Origin: Desulfuribacillus alkaliarsenatis
Lineage (GTDB): Bacteria; Bacillota; Bacilli; Desulfuribacillales; Desulfuribacillaceae
DNA: 64,000 nucleotides
Assembly (NCBI RefSeq): GCF_001730225.1
Contig: NZ_MIJE01000036.1
Coordinates: forward strand, 60,786-124,785
Direction of reading: 5' to 3'
The position numbers and the translations under genes were made by a program. Position 1 is the first letter of the stretch. The number at the start of each line of letters is the position of its first letter. This document shows positions 8,498 to 16,821 of this stretch, piece after piece. The notes below the pieces were generated by a model, which did no database searches, had not been told where the DNA came from, and was given only the letters and a program-made list of their open reading frames with translations.

Positions 8498-10933
8498 ATG
8501 AATGTATCATACAAATGGCTAAGTGAATGGATTGATCTTACTGATGTCACTCCAGAGATTGTTGCCGACAAATTAACAAATGCTGGAATTGAAGTAGACA
8601 GTATAGATAAACTTGATCAGGGTGTACAAGGTGTGGTAGTAGGTAAAGTGCTAAAGGCAGAACAGCATCCTAATGCGGATAAGCTCCGTGTTTGTACGGT
8701 AGATGTAGGGGAGTCTGAGCCGCTACAAATCGTATGTGGGGCGGCAAATGTTGCAAAAGATCAGTTAGTGCCAGTGGCAAAGGTAGGAGCTGTGCTGCCA
8801 GGAAATTTTAAAATAAAAAAATCAAAGCTCAGGGGTGTTGAGTCACAGGGAATGATTTGCTCTGGACAAGAGCTTGGATTAGAAAATAAATATATACCTA
8901 AGGAACTTCAAGACGGTATTTACGTGCTGCCTGAAAATTATCCATTAGGTAGTGATGTGCGACCTATATTTAATTTAGATGATACGGTTCTTGAATTAGA
9001 TTTGACGCCAAATCGCTCTGACTGTTTAAGTATGCGTGGAGTCGCCTATGAAATGGCAGCGTTACTTAACAAACAGGTTAAAAAGCCGCAAGTGGAAATG
9101 ACTGAGTTAGAGCAGGAGCATATAGATAAACTGATTACACTTGACGTTCAAGACTCAGAGTTATGCCCGCGTTATGCTGGCCGGATTGTGAAGGGTGTTA
9201 CTATTGGACCTTCGCCAATGTGGTTAAGGAATAGACTGCAGGCTGCAGGGATAAGATCTATTAACAATATCGTTGATATTACTAATCTAATCCTACTAGA
9301 GTATGGGCAGCCTCTACATGCCTTTGACTACGACCGCCTAGCTAATCAAAAAGTGGTTGTTAGACGTGCAAAAGCTAATGAAATGATTAAAACATTAGAT
9401 GAAATTGAGCGCAAGCTAACAGAAGATATGCTGGTAATAGCTGATGATAAAGAAGCAATTGCAATAGCTGGTGTAATGGGTGGTTATGATTCTGAGGTAA
9501 CGTCTGAAACTAAGAATATCTTTATAGAATCTGCATGCTTTAATTCTGTTAGCGTCAGGAAAACATCTACGGCATTTGGGTTACGTACAGAAGCAAGTAT
9601 TCGCTTCGAAAAGGGCACAGACCCTAACATAGTGACAGAAGCTGTAGACCGCGCTGCTGTATTAATGGCGCAATTAGGAGGAGGAGAGATTGTACAGGGG
9701 ATAGTTGATTCTAGCCCTGGAGAGGTTCAGAATAGCCCTGTTGCAATAGAAGTTAATCGCATTAACCAACGTGTTGGTACAGAACTCACTAAAGAGCAGA
9801 TGATAGAAATATTTAATCGTTTGCAATTTACAGTGAAAGAGCAGGGAGACGAGCTGCTAGTCAGTGTACCTACTAGACGCAGAGATATAACGATAGCAGA
9901 AGATTTATCAGAGGAAGTAGCCCGTCTATACGGTTATGAGAACATTCCTACTACGCTGCCAATTGGACAGTCTACACAGGGACGTTTAACGGATGAACAG
10001 CAAGCTCGCAGGCGAGTTCGTGATTGCTTGATTTCAGCGGGCTGGTATGAAGCCGTTTCTTACAGCTTTATCAATCCAAATAGAGTTACGGAGCTAGAGC
10101 TAAACGATGATATATATCAGAAGATGATTCCGTTAAAGATGCCACTATCAGAAGAACGTAGTCACTTGCGCACTACAATGCTGCCTTCGATGCTAGAGCT
10201 AGCACAGTATAATAGTAATCATAAAAACGAGGCAATTAAACTGTTTGAACTTGGCAAGGTGTTTAGGCCGAAAGAGCTACCACTTAAGGAGCTTCCAGAG
10301 GAGAAGATTACTGTAGCGGGGATCGCTTACGGCAATATTAATGGTCTCCATTGGTCAAATCAAACACAAGCAGTTGACTTTTACTATGTTAAAGGAGTTC
10401 TAGAGCAGCTATTTAGCTATCTTGGGCTAAATCAGTCTGGAATTAGTTATAGACCTGTTACAAAGCCAGCACTTCATCCAGGACAAACGGCAGTTATCGA
10501 GATTAATGGTGAAGAAGTTGGGTATATAGGCCAGTTGCATCCTAAAGTAATTAAGCAATTTAACTTGCCAAAGACTTATTACTTTGAGCTTGATTATGAA
10601 AAGCTGTTAGAGCACGCTAATTTCAAAATACAATACCAGAGTCTTCCGCGCTATCCTGCGATAAAAAGGGATATTGCAATGGTTATAGCCGAGGAAACGA
10701 ATGCGTCTGATATAATGGATACTATTAAGAAGTCTGGGGGAGACTTGCTAATCGATATTCAACTGTTTGATGTTTATGCAGGTAAAGGTATCGAAGCAGG
10801 TAAGAAGAGTCTTGCTTTCTCCCTTACCTACAGAAATCGAGAAAAGACTTTGACTGATGAGGAAGTTCAGGTATCAATTGACAGTATATTAGCTGAATTA
10901 GAGTCGAAATGGCAGGCTGAGCTTAGAAAATAA
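8498..10933 (+). CDS. pheT: Phenylalanine--tRNA ligase beta subunit
   Basis: 811 residues. In order: a tRNA-binding EMAP-like domain (about 40-150, HPNADKLRVC), the B3/B4 editing domain (about 210-385), B5 (about 405-475), a degenerate class II core and the C-terminal ferredoxin-fold anticodon-binding domain (about 715-810, LPRYPAIKRDIAMVI). It forms the tetramer with PheS and edits Tyr-tRNA-Phe. TAGGAGGATT precedes ATG 8498. Confidence 0.97.
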   Translation: MNVSYKWLSEWIDLTDVTPEIVADKLTNAGIEVDSIDKLDQGVQGVVVGKVLKAEQHPNADKLRVCTVDVGESEPLQIVCGAANVAKDQLVPVAKVGAVLPGNFKIKKSKLRGVESQGMICSGQELGLENKYIPKELQDGIYVLPENYPLGSDVRPIFNLDDTVLELDLTPNRSDCLSMRGVAYEMAALLNKQVKKPQVEMTELEQEHIDKLITLDVQDSELCPRYAGRIVKGVTIGPSPMWLRNRLQAAGIRSINNIVDITNLILLEYGQPLHAFDYDRLANQKVVVRRAKANEMIKTLDEIERKLTEDMLVIADDKEAIAIAGVMGGYDSEVTSETKNIFIESACFNSVSVRKTSTAFGLRTEASIRFEKGTDPNIVTEAVDRAAVLMAQLGGGEIVQGIVDSSPGEVQNSPVAIEVNRINQRVGTELTKEQMIEIFNRLQFTVKEQGDELLVSVPTRRRDITIAEDLSEEVARLYGYENIPTTLPIGQSTQGRLTDEQQARRRVRDCLISAGWYEAVSYSFINPNRVTELELNDDIYQKMIPLKMPLSEERSHLRTTMLPSMLELAQYNSNHKNEAIKLFELGKVFRPKELPLKELPEEKITVAGIAYGNINGLHWSNQTQAVDFYYVKGVLEQLFSYLGLNQSGISYRPVTKPALHPGQTAVIEINGEEVGYIGQLHPKVIKQFNLPKTYYFELDYEKLLEHANFKIQYQSLPRYPAIKRDIAMVIAEETNASDIMDTIKKSGGDLLIDIQLFDVYAGKGIEAGKKSLAFSLTYRNREKTLTDEEVQVSIDSILAELESKWQAELRK

Positions 10934-11005
10934 TTTCTTTTCACAGGAAGGAATCTTGGTAATATAACTCGAATAAGAGGAATAATGTATCTAGGAGGGA
11001 ACATT

Positions 11006-11260
11006 ATGTCCGATAAAAACAAAATCACAATCGAAATTTTTGGTCAGCATTACACACTTAAAGGGACAGCTTCTTCAAACCATATGCGTCTAGTTGCAGG
11101 TTATGTAGACGATAAAATGAATCAATTATCTGAGAGTAACCCAAGATTAGATGGACGCAAGGTGGCTGTTTTAACAGCTGTAAACATTGCGGATGAATAC
11201 TTTAGACTTAAAGAGGAATATGATGAATTATTGAAATTGATTGAAAAGCAAGAAGGATAA
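11006..11260 (+). CDS. zapA: Cell division protein ZapA
   Basis: 84 residues: a small N-terminal domain (ITIEIFGQHYTLKG) and a C-terminal helix likely to form a coiled coil. ZapA bundles FtsZ filaments at the division ring. ATG 11006 fits CTAGGAGGGAAC; the in-frame ATG 10985 lies upstream of that ribosome site. The position after pheT and before cvpA matches Bacillus. Confidence 0.9.
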   Translation: MSDKNKITIEIFGQHYTLKGTASSNHMRLVAGYVDDKMNQLSESNPRLDGRKVAVLTAVNIADEYFRLKEEYDELLKLIEKQEG

Positions 11261-11288
11261 TCAAGCTCAGAGAAAAAGTGGGTGAGTT

Positions 11289-11831
11289 ATGCATTTCATT
11301 GATTTACTTATTATTATCTTTCTTATAGTGGCCGTCAATAGAGGCTATCGTAGAGGATTTATTCTGCAGTTTATTAGCTTAATTAGTGTCATAGCGGCTG
11401 TTGCGATAGCATACATGTTTTATCCAATAGTAGCAAAAATCATACGACCGTTCTTTAACATGCAAGAATTGCATGAAATGTTTTCGTTGCCAATTCCTTT
11501 GGGTGTATCAGTTAATGAAATGGCAGCTACGGCGATTGCCTTTGCTTTATTATTTATAGGCTCAAGAATAGGACTGATGGTATTTGCGCGGACACTAGAT
11601 GTAGTCTGTCGGTTACCAGTTCTAAACACATTCAATCGTATTTTGGGTCTTATGTTAAGCTTTGCTGAGTTTATGATAATTACAGTAATAGCAGTTAATA
11701 TAGGAGCAATGCTACCGATTGAAGCAATCCAGAACATTATAGAGCAATCTATAATTAGTCAATATGTAATGGCGGAATTCGGCTTTGTTAGAGAAAAAAT
11801 AATAAGCTTGCTACAAGAAGCAATTATTTAA
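11289..11831 (+). CDS. cvpA: CvpA-family membrane protein
   Basis: 180 residues with four hydrophobic segments (about 1-18, 25-50, 75-100, 115-145), including the family pattern DLLIIIFLIVAVNRGYRRGF. CvpA proteins are inner-membrane proteins linked to colicin V production in E. coli; their role in Bacillota (YshB) is unclear. The gene follows zapA by 28 bases, with a weak GGTGAG ribosome site, and a terminator follows. Confidence 0.85.
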   Translation: MHFIDLLIIIFLIVAVNRGYRRGFILQFISLISVIAAVAIAYMFYPIVAKIIRPFFNMQELHEMFSLPIPLGVSVNEMAATAIAFALLFIGSRIGLMVFARTLDVVCRLPVLNTFNRILGLMLSFAEFMIITVIAVNIGAMLPIEAIQNIIEQSIISQYVMAEFGFVREKIISLLQEAII

Positions 11832-11884
11832 ACAGGAATGCAATTGTTTTATCAGGAATGTTTTATTAAATAGAATTATATAAT

Positions 11885-11916
11885 GTGAAAGCTACCTTTT
11901 GGGTAGCTTTTTTCAC
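11885..11916 (+). terminator. Terminator after cvpA
   Basis: AAAGCTACC (11888-11896) pairs with GGTAGCTTT (11902-11910), followed by a T-run; GTG/CAC flanks can extend the stem. Confidence 0.85.
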
Positions 11917-12054
11917 GTGAATTGTATTTTCTTTATTTATAGGTGTTCCAATCTAGGGTATATGATATAATATAACCAAATAAAAATAGTAAATAGTAAT
12001 TATTTAATAGTGATTAATGGTAGTTCAAATATATGGTTGGCGGAGGTGTTAAGA

Positions 12055-13221
12055 ATGTCTTTCGTTAATGGGTTAGAATTAAGAAAGTTTGTTGCCCCAG
12101 AGTTTATATTTGGAGTAGGAGCTCGGAGACTGGCAGGTCAATATGCTAAAAACTTTGGTGCTAAGCGTGTGCTATTAGTTACTGACTCAGGTGTTTTAGG
12201 GACTACAATTTTTGGCGACGTGGTAAATACGCTAGAAGGCTTAGGTATCAGCTATGAAATTTTTTCGGATGTGTCAGAGAATCCGCGCGAGCAGGAAGTA
12301 ATGGATGGGGCTAACATATACATACAAGAAAAATGCGAAGCAATTATTGCTGTTGGTGGCGGCAGCCCAATTGATTGTGCAAAGGGTATAGGTATCGTTG
12401 CTTCAAATGGTGGGCACATTTTGGATTATGAGGGTGTGGATAATGTTACTTTGCCTATTCCGCCACTAGTATGCATACCGACTACATCGGGTGCTTCGGC
12501 GGATGTATCGCAGTTTGCCATTATTACAGATACTAGCAATCAAGTTAAAATCGCCATTGTAAGTAAAACGGTAGTACCAGACGTTGCTTTAATAGATCCA
12601 CAAACACTACTTACATTATCTCCTTATCTTACAGCTTGTACATGTATGGATGCGTTTACCCATGCAATCGAAGCTTATGTCTCAAATGCAAGCTCTCCCA
12701 TAACTGATTTACATGCGTTAGAAGCAATTCGTTATATATATCATAACCTATCTGATACAGTTGCTACTCCACAGGATATTACATTAAGAGGGAAAACAAT
12801 GTATGGAAGCTTGCAAGCAGGATTAGCTTTTTCAAATGCTATACTTGGGGCAGTTCATGCAATGGCACACAGTTTAGGTGGATTTCTAGATTTACCACAT
12901 GGTGAATGTAATGCAATCCTATTACCGAGAGTAATTGAATATAATTATGATGCGGCTCCAACAAGGTACAATGATATAGCTAACGCTATTGGAATAAGGA
13001 CAGATAATATAGATAATGAACAGATTAAGCAGCAGCTTATCGAATCCATTGAAACACTAAAAAGTAGCGTTGGATTAAATAGAAGACTTAGTGAATTAGG
13101 TGTAAAGAAAGAAGATATACCACATCTTGCAAGGAAGGCTAGTTTAGATCCTTGCTTACACACAAATCCAAGGAAAGCCAATATAAAAGATATAGAGGTA
13201 ATCTATGAAAAAGCATTGTAA
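12055..13221 (+). CDS. ercA: ErcA-like iron-containing alcohol dehydrogenase, probably regulatory
   Basis: 388 residues of the group III iron alcohol dehydrogenase fold. The NAD-binding GGGSPIDCAKGIGI is present, and all four metal ligands are visible: Asp and His in CMDAFTHAIEAYVS, His in AVHAMAHSLGG and His in LPHGECN. The opening LRKFVAPEFIFGVGARRLAG is what I recall of ErcA, the dehydrogenase-like protein encoded beside sensor kinases in the Pseudomonas ethanol-oxidation regulon. Here the next gene, overlapping by 17 bases, is a soluble histidine kinase, so the enzyme may feed a redox or alcohol signal to it. ATG 12055 fits CGGAGGTG. An ordinary alcohol or lactaldehyde dehydrogenase remains possible. 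Confidence 0.82.
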   Translation: MSFVNGLELRKFVAPEFIFGVGARRLAGQYAKNFGAKRVLLVTDSGVLGTTIFGDVVNTLEGLGISYEIFSDVSENPREQEVMDGANIYIQEKCEAIIAVGGGSPIDCAKGIGIVASNGGHILDYEGVDNVTLPIPPLVCIPTTSGASADVSQFAIITDTSNQVKIAIVSKTVVPDVALIDPQTLLTLSPYLTACTCMDAFTHAIEAYVSNASSPITDLHALEAIRYIYHNLSDTVATPQDITLRGKTMYGSLQAGLAFSNAILGAVHAMAHSLGGFLDLPHGECNAILLPRVIEYNYDAAPTRYNDIANAIGIRTDNIDNEQIKQQLIESIETLKSSVGLNRRLSELGVKKEDIPHLARKASLDPCLHTNPRKANIKDIEVIYEKAL

Positions 13222-14506
13222 TCTATTTGAACAAGATAATAGAACAGAGGCGGGCACCCAGGGTTTGAGAGAAAAACTGATAGGACTAGGGGAAGTATCT
13301 ATTCAAAAAAGCTACTACCCAGAGCTACAGCGTCGACTTAAAGAGCTTGAGAAATTCAAGGCTATATTAAATCAAAGTAATGATTTAATATTCTTTATGA
13401 AAGTGCCAGATATGACTATAGAGGATGTTAATGAGTTTGCATGTCATTTTCTTGGTTATACTCGTGACGAATTCATACAATTACCTATTAATGAATTCGC
13501 GGGCACCCATGTTTCGAAATGGATTGAACAAGCGATAGATAAAATATTCAATAATACACTAGATAATAATGATGAATATAGGATTACTTTATTAACGGCT
13601 TTAACTGATAAGCAGCAAAAAAAGCATCCAGTTGAAATTAAATTAAAGCTTGTAGAATGGGAGGATACCTATTATATAATCGCCGTTGCAAGGGATATAT
13701 CAAAGCATATAGAAGCAGAGATAAAAATACGGAAATTAAATGTTGAGCTAGAGCGGAAGGTCCGACAAAGGACGGCACAGCTAGAAGCAGCTAACAAAGA
13801 GCTGGAAGCCTTTAGCTACTCAGTCTCTCATGATTTGCGGGCACCGTTAAGAACGATTAACGGCTTTAGTCAAGCTATATACGAAGATTATAGTGACGTA
13901 GTGGATGATGAGGGTAAAGACTATCTAGGCAGAATAATGAAAGCCACACAGCATATGGGTAATCTAATTGATAACCTGCTCTTGTTATCAAGATCTACAA
14001 GAATAGATATGAAATACGAAGTGATTGATTTGAGTAAGCTTGTAACAAAAAGCTTTAAGAGATTCCAGGATGCAATGCATAGAGATGATAAATTACAAAT
14101 TAATGTTGCAGAGGATATATACTGTAATGGGGATTTCCAGCTTCTTAAAATAGCAATAGATAATTTAGTGGAAAATGCGCTAAAATATTCTCAGGATAAG
14201 CCGATATCTATTATAGAGTTTGGAACGGTAATTAAAAATGACACCACCATCTATTACATCAAAGATAATGGTGTAGGTTTTAATATGAAATACTATGATA
14301 GGTTATTTACGCCATTTCAGCGACTACATAAGGATAACGAATTTCAGGGAACTGGAATTGGTCTTGCTACTGTTAGACGAATTATTGTAAGACATGGAGG
14401 CAACATTTGGGCTGAAAGCAATGTTGGTGCTGGAACAACTTTTTACTTTACTTTAGATCACTACTTGGACGATGATGTGTGTAAGGGGGAAGAAGATGGC
14501 TTATAA
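13205..14506 (+). CDS. Cytosolic PAS-domain sensor histidine kinase
   Basis: 433 residues without membrane segments. A PAS domain (about 50-165) and a charged coiled coil lead to the phosphoacceptor helix (SYSVSHDLRAPLRTINGF, His about 208) and the ATPase with N box DNLVENALKY, G1 DNGVGF, F box LFTPFQRLH and G2 GTGIGLATV. The SVSHDLRAPLR dimerisation helix is like that of phytochrome-type and ErcS-type kinases. It starts inside ercA and overlaps the response regulator by 11 bases, so the four genes 12055-16722 form one operon. The PAS ligand is not predictable. Confidence 0.92.
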   Translation: MKKHCNLFEQDNRTEAGTQGLREKLIGLGEVSIQKSYYPELQRRLKELEKFKAILNQSNDLIFFMKVPDMTIEDVNEFACHFLGYTRDEFIQLPINEFAGTHVSKWIEQAIDKIFNNTLDNNDEYRITLLTALTDKQQKKHPVEIKLKLVEWEDTYYIIAVARDISKHIEAEIKIRKLNVELERKVRQRTAQLEAANKELEAFSYSVSHDLRAPLRTINGFSQAIYEDYSDVVDDEGKDYLGRIMKATQHMGNLIDNLLLLSRSTRIDMKYEVIDLSKLVTKSFKRFQDAMHRDDKLQINVAEDIYCNGDFQLLKIAIDNLVENALKYSQDKPISIIEFGTVIKNDTTIYYIKDNGVGFNMKYYDRLFTPFQRLHKDNEFQGTGIGLATVRRIIVRHGGNIWAESNVGAGTTFYFTLDHYLDDDVCKGEEDGL

Positions 14507-14909
14507 AACAATTCTCTTAGTCGAAGATAACCCAGATGAAGAAGTATTAATGGTCAGAGCTCTAAGAAAGAACAATATTATTGACAAAATAATTATTGCA
14601 AGAGATGGAGCTGAGGCTATTAAGGCGATTGAAAGCGAAGACAGAATAGATGTAGTATTCCTTGACCTCAATTTGCCTGTTATGGGTGGTATGGATGTTT
14701 TAAGTTATGTGCGTAGCAAAAGTGGATTAAATAATATTCCCATTGTTATTCTCTCGTCATCTAAGGAAGATGCAGATATAACCCGTAGCTATCAACTAGG
14801 GGCAAATAGCTATGTTAACAAACCGATTGATTTCAGTGATTTTACAAGTACAGTTAAAAGCCTTGGGGCCTATTGGCTTAATATAAATAGATTACCATCC
14901 GAAGGCTAG
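14496..14909 (+). CDS. Stand-alone Rcp1-like response regulator
   Basis: 137 residues: only a receiver domain. The acidic pair (VEDNPDE), phosphoacceptor Asp about 57 (VVFLDLNLP), Ser switch (ILSSSKED) and Lys (VNKPIDF) are all intact. The extended loop and C-terminal LGAYWLNINRLP are typical of single-domain regulators paired with phytochrome-type kinases. Without an output domain it must act through a protein partner or a phosphorelay. ATG 14496 follows AAGGGGGAAGA; the kinase gene just upstream is the obvious partner. Confidence 0.92.
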   Translation: MAYKTILLVEDNPDEEVLMVRALRKNNIIDKIIIARDGAEAIKAIESEDRIDVVFLDLNLPVMGGMDVLSYVRSKSGLNNIPIVILSSSKEDADITRSYQLGANSYVNKPIDFSDFTSTVKSLGAYWLNINRLPSEG

Positions 14910-14925
14910 TAGAGGAGATTGGAAG

Positions 14926-16722
14926 ATGGCAAATGCATTAAGGGTTCTATATATTGAAGACTTAGAAGATGATGCAATACTTGTAACTAGGGCGTTGAAA
15001 AAAGCGGGGATCGATTTAATATATACTCGTATACAAACCGAAGAAGATATGATAGAGCAACTAACAGGTGCTTTTTGGGACTTAATTATATGTGACTATG
15101 CTATGCCTGATTTTGATGCTATGTCTGCCTTGCAAACCTTACAGGAGTTAGGCTATGATTTGCCATTCATAGTTGTCTCTGGGACAATCGGTGAAGAGCA
15201 GGCTGTTGCATTAATGAAGGCTGGAGCCCATGACTATGTAATGAAGGAAAATACCACTAGGCTAGCGCCAGTGATAAAAAGAGAATTACAGGAAGCAAAG
15301 GTTCGTCGTTTAAAGCGAGAAGCTGAAAGAAACCTTCAAATAAAAGAAAGAAACTTCAGAAAACTAGCAGAAAATTCACTTGATTATATTCTCAGAATAA
15401 CACATGAAGGTATTATAAATTACGCTAATAAGGCTGCAGAACTATATTTTAAAAATATCATAGAAACACTAGCTGGAAAAGAAATTAAAGATATCAGTTC
15501 CTTAATTCCGTCAGCAGAATCGGAAAATGCTATGGCTAAGGTTATGGGAAATCAAAAGCCAATAAATGAAGAAATACAAACTGCGAATGACAGATGGATT
15601 GATTGGCAATTCATACCAGAGCACGACGCAAGTAATAAAATTAGTACGATTATGTTTGTTGGTAGAGATATTACAGGAAGAAAAAATTTGGAGAATGAGC
15701 TTCGCTACCTTAGTCATCATGACCCATTAACAGGACTGAATAATCGTATTCATCTAGAGAAGCAAATGCACATATTAGAATCTATAGCTGCATACCCAGT
15801 CGGTATAGTGGTATGTGATATTGATGGATTAAAGATGATTAATGATTCCTTAGGTCATGAGGCTGGAGATATGCTATTACAGCAAGTAGGTAAGCTATTG
15901 AAAGCTAGCTTACCTACTTGTGCAACTGTAGCAAGGGTTGGAGGAGACGAGTTTGCAATTTTAATGCACAAAATTTCCTTAGATGCATTTAAACACTCTA
16001 TTGAGTCGATATGTGATGCCATGGAGACTTATAATGATGAACATGATAAGCTGCCTATTAGTCTTTCAATTGGCTATCATTATAGTAGTGGAGAAGATAC
16101 GATTATAGAAACCTATCGAAAAGCAGATAATCATATGTATCGTGAAAAACTCCATAAGGCGCAAAGCACTAGAAGTGGAATAGTACAAATGCTTATTAAA
16201 GCATTAGAAGTACGTGATTTCGAAACTGAGAAACATATGGAACGTATGGAAGAGCTAGCTGTATTGATGGGCAAAAAGCTACAATTACCAGAATCGAAAA
16301 TTACTGATTTACGACTATTTGCTAGATTCCATGATATTGGCAAGGTAGGAATACCTGATGAAATTCTCTTTAAACCAGGTCCACTAACGGGAAAAGAGCT
16401 AGAGGTCATGAAAACACACAGTGAGATTGGGCAAAAAATTGCCAGATCTGCATCAGAATTACAGCATATTGCTGGTCTAATCTTACAGCATCATGAATGG
16501 TGGAATGGAGAAGGATATCCACTAGGCAATAAATATGAGCAGATCCCATTGGAATGTAGAATTTTAGCTATAGCTGATGCTTACGACGCGATGACAAGTA
16601 ATCGACCTTACCGTAAAGCAATGTCTAAGGAAATAGCACTAGAAGAGATAAATAAGCAAAAGGGCATACAGTTTGACCCTAAGCTAGTAGAGCTGTTTTT
16701 AAGCTTAGAAAGTGAATTATAA
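14926..16722 (+). CDS. Response regulator with PAS, GGDEF and HD-GYP domains (cyclic di-GMP turnover)
   Basis: 598 residues. A receiver (about 5-125, Asp about 57 in IICDYAMP) is followed by a PAS domain (about 140-250), a GGDEF domain (about 265-420; HDPLTGLNNR, GGDEF intact about 338) and an HD-GYP domain (about 425-595; HDIGKVGIPDEIL, HHEWWNGEGYP). Both the diguanylate cyclase and phosphodiesterase signatures are intact, so it could make and break cyclic di-GMP. It is the last gene of the ercA operon and the likely output of the kinase. A terminator overlaps its stop. Confidence 0.93.
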   Translation: MANALRVLYIEDLEDDAILVTRALKKAGIDLIYTRIQTEEDMIEQLTGAFWDLIICDYAMPDFDAMSALQTLQELGYDLPFIVVSGTIGEEQAVALMKAGAHDYVMKENTTRLAPVIKRELQEAKVRRLKREAERNLQIKERNFRKLAENSLDYILRITHEGIINYANKAAELYFKNIIETLAGKEIKDISSLIPSAESENAMAKVMGNQKPINEEIQTANDRWIDWQFIPEHDASNKISTIMFVGRDITGRKNLENELRYLSHHDPLTGLNNRIHLEKQMHILESIAAYPVGIVVCDIDGLKMINDSLGHEAGDMLLQQVGKLLKASLPTCATVARVGGDEFAILMHKISLDAFKHSIESICDAMETYNDEHDKLPISLSIGYHYSSGEDTIIETYRKADNHMYREKLHKAQSTRSGIVQMLIKALEVRDFETEKHMERMEELAVLMGKKLQLPESKITDLRLFARFHDIGKVGIPDEILFKPGPLTGKELEVMKTHSEIGQKIARSASELQHIAGLILQHHEWWNGEGYPLGNKYEQIPLECRILAIADAYDAMTSNRPYRKAMSKEIALEEINKQKGIQFDPKLVELFLSLESEL

Positions 16723-16750
16723 CACCTAATTACAGGTGTTTTTTGTTTTT
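16721..16750 (+). terminator. Terminator of the ercA signalling operon
   Basis: AACACCT (16721-16727) pairs with AGGTGTT (16734-16740), followed by a T-rich run. The 5' arm includes the last bases of the stop codon. Confidence 0.75.
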
Positions 16751-16821
16751 TTGTAGAGCATACTAGTAAAATGAACTAAAGTAATAAATTAAAGATGAAT
16801 TAGGCTAATGGGGTGATTCTT

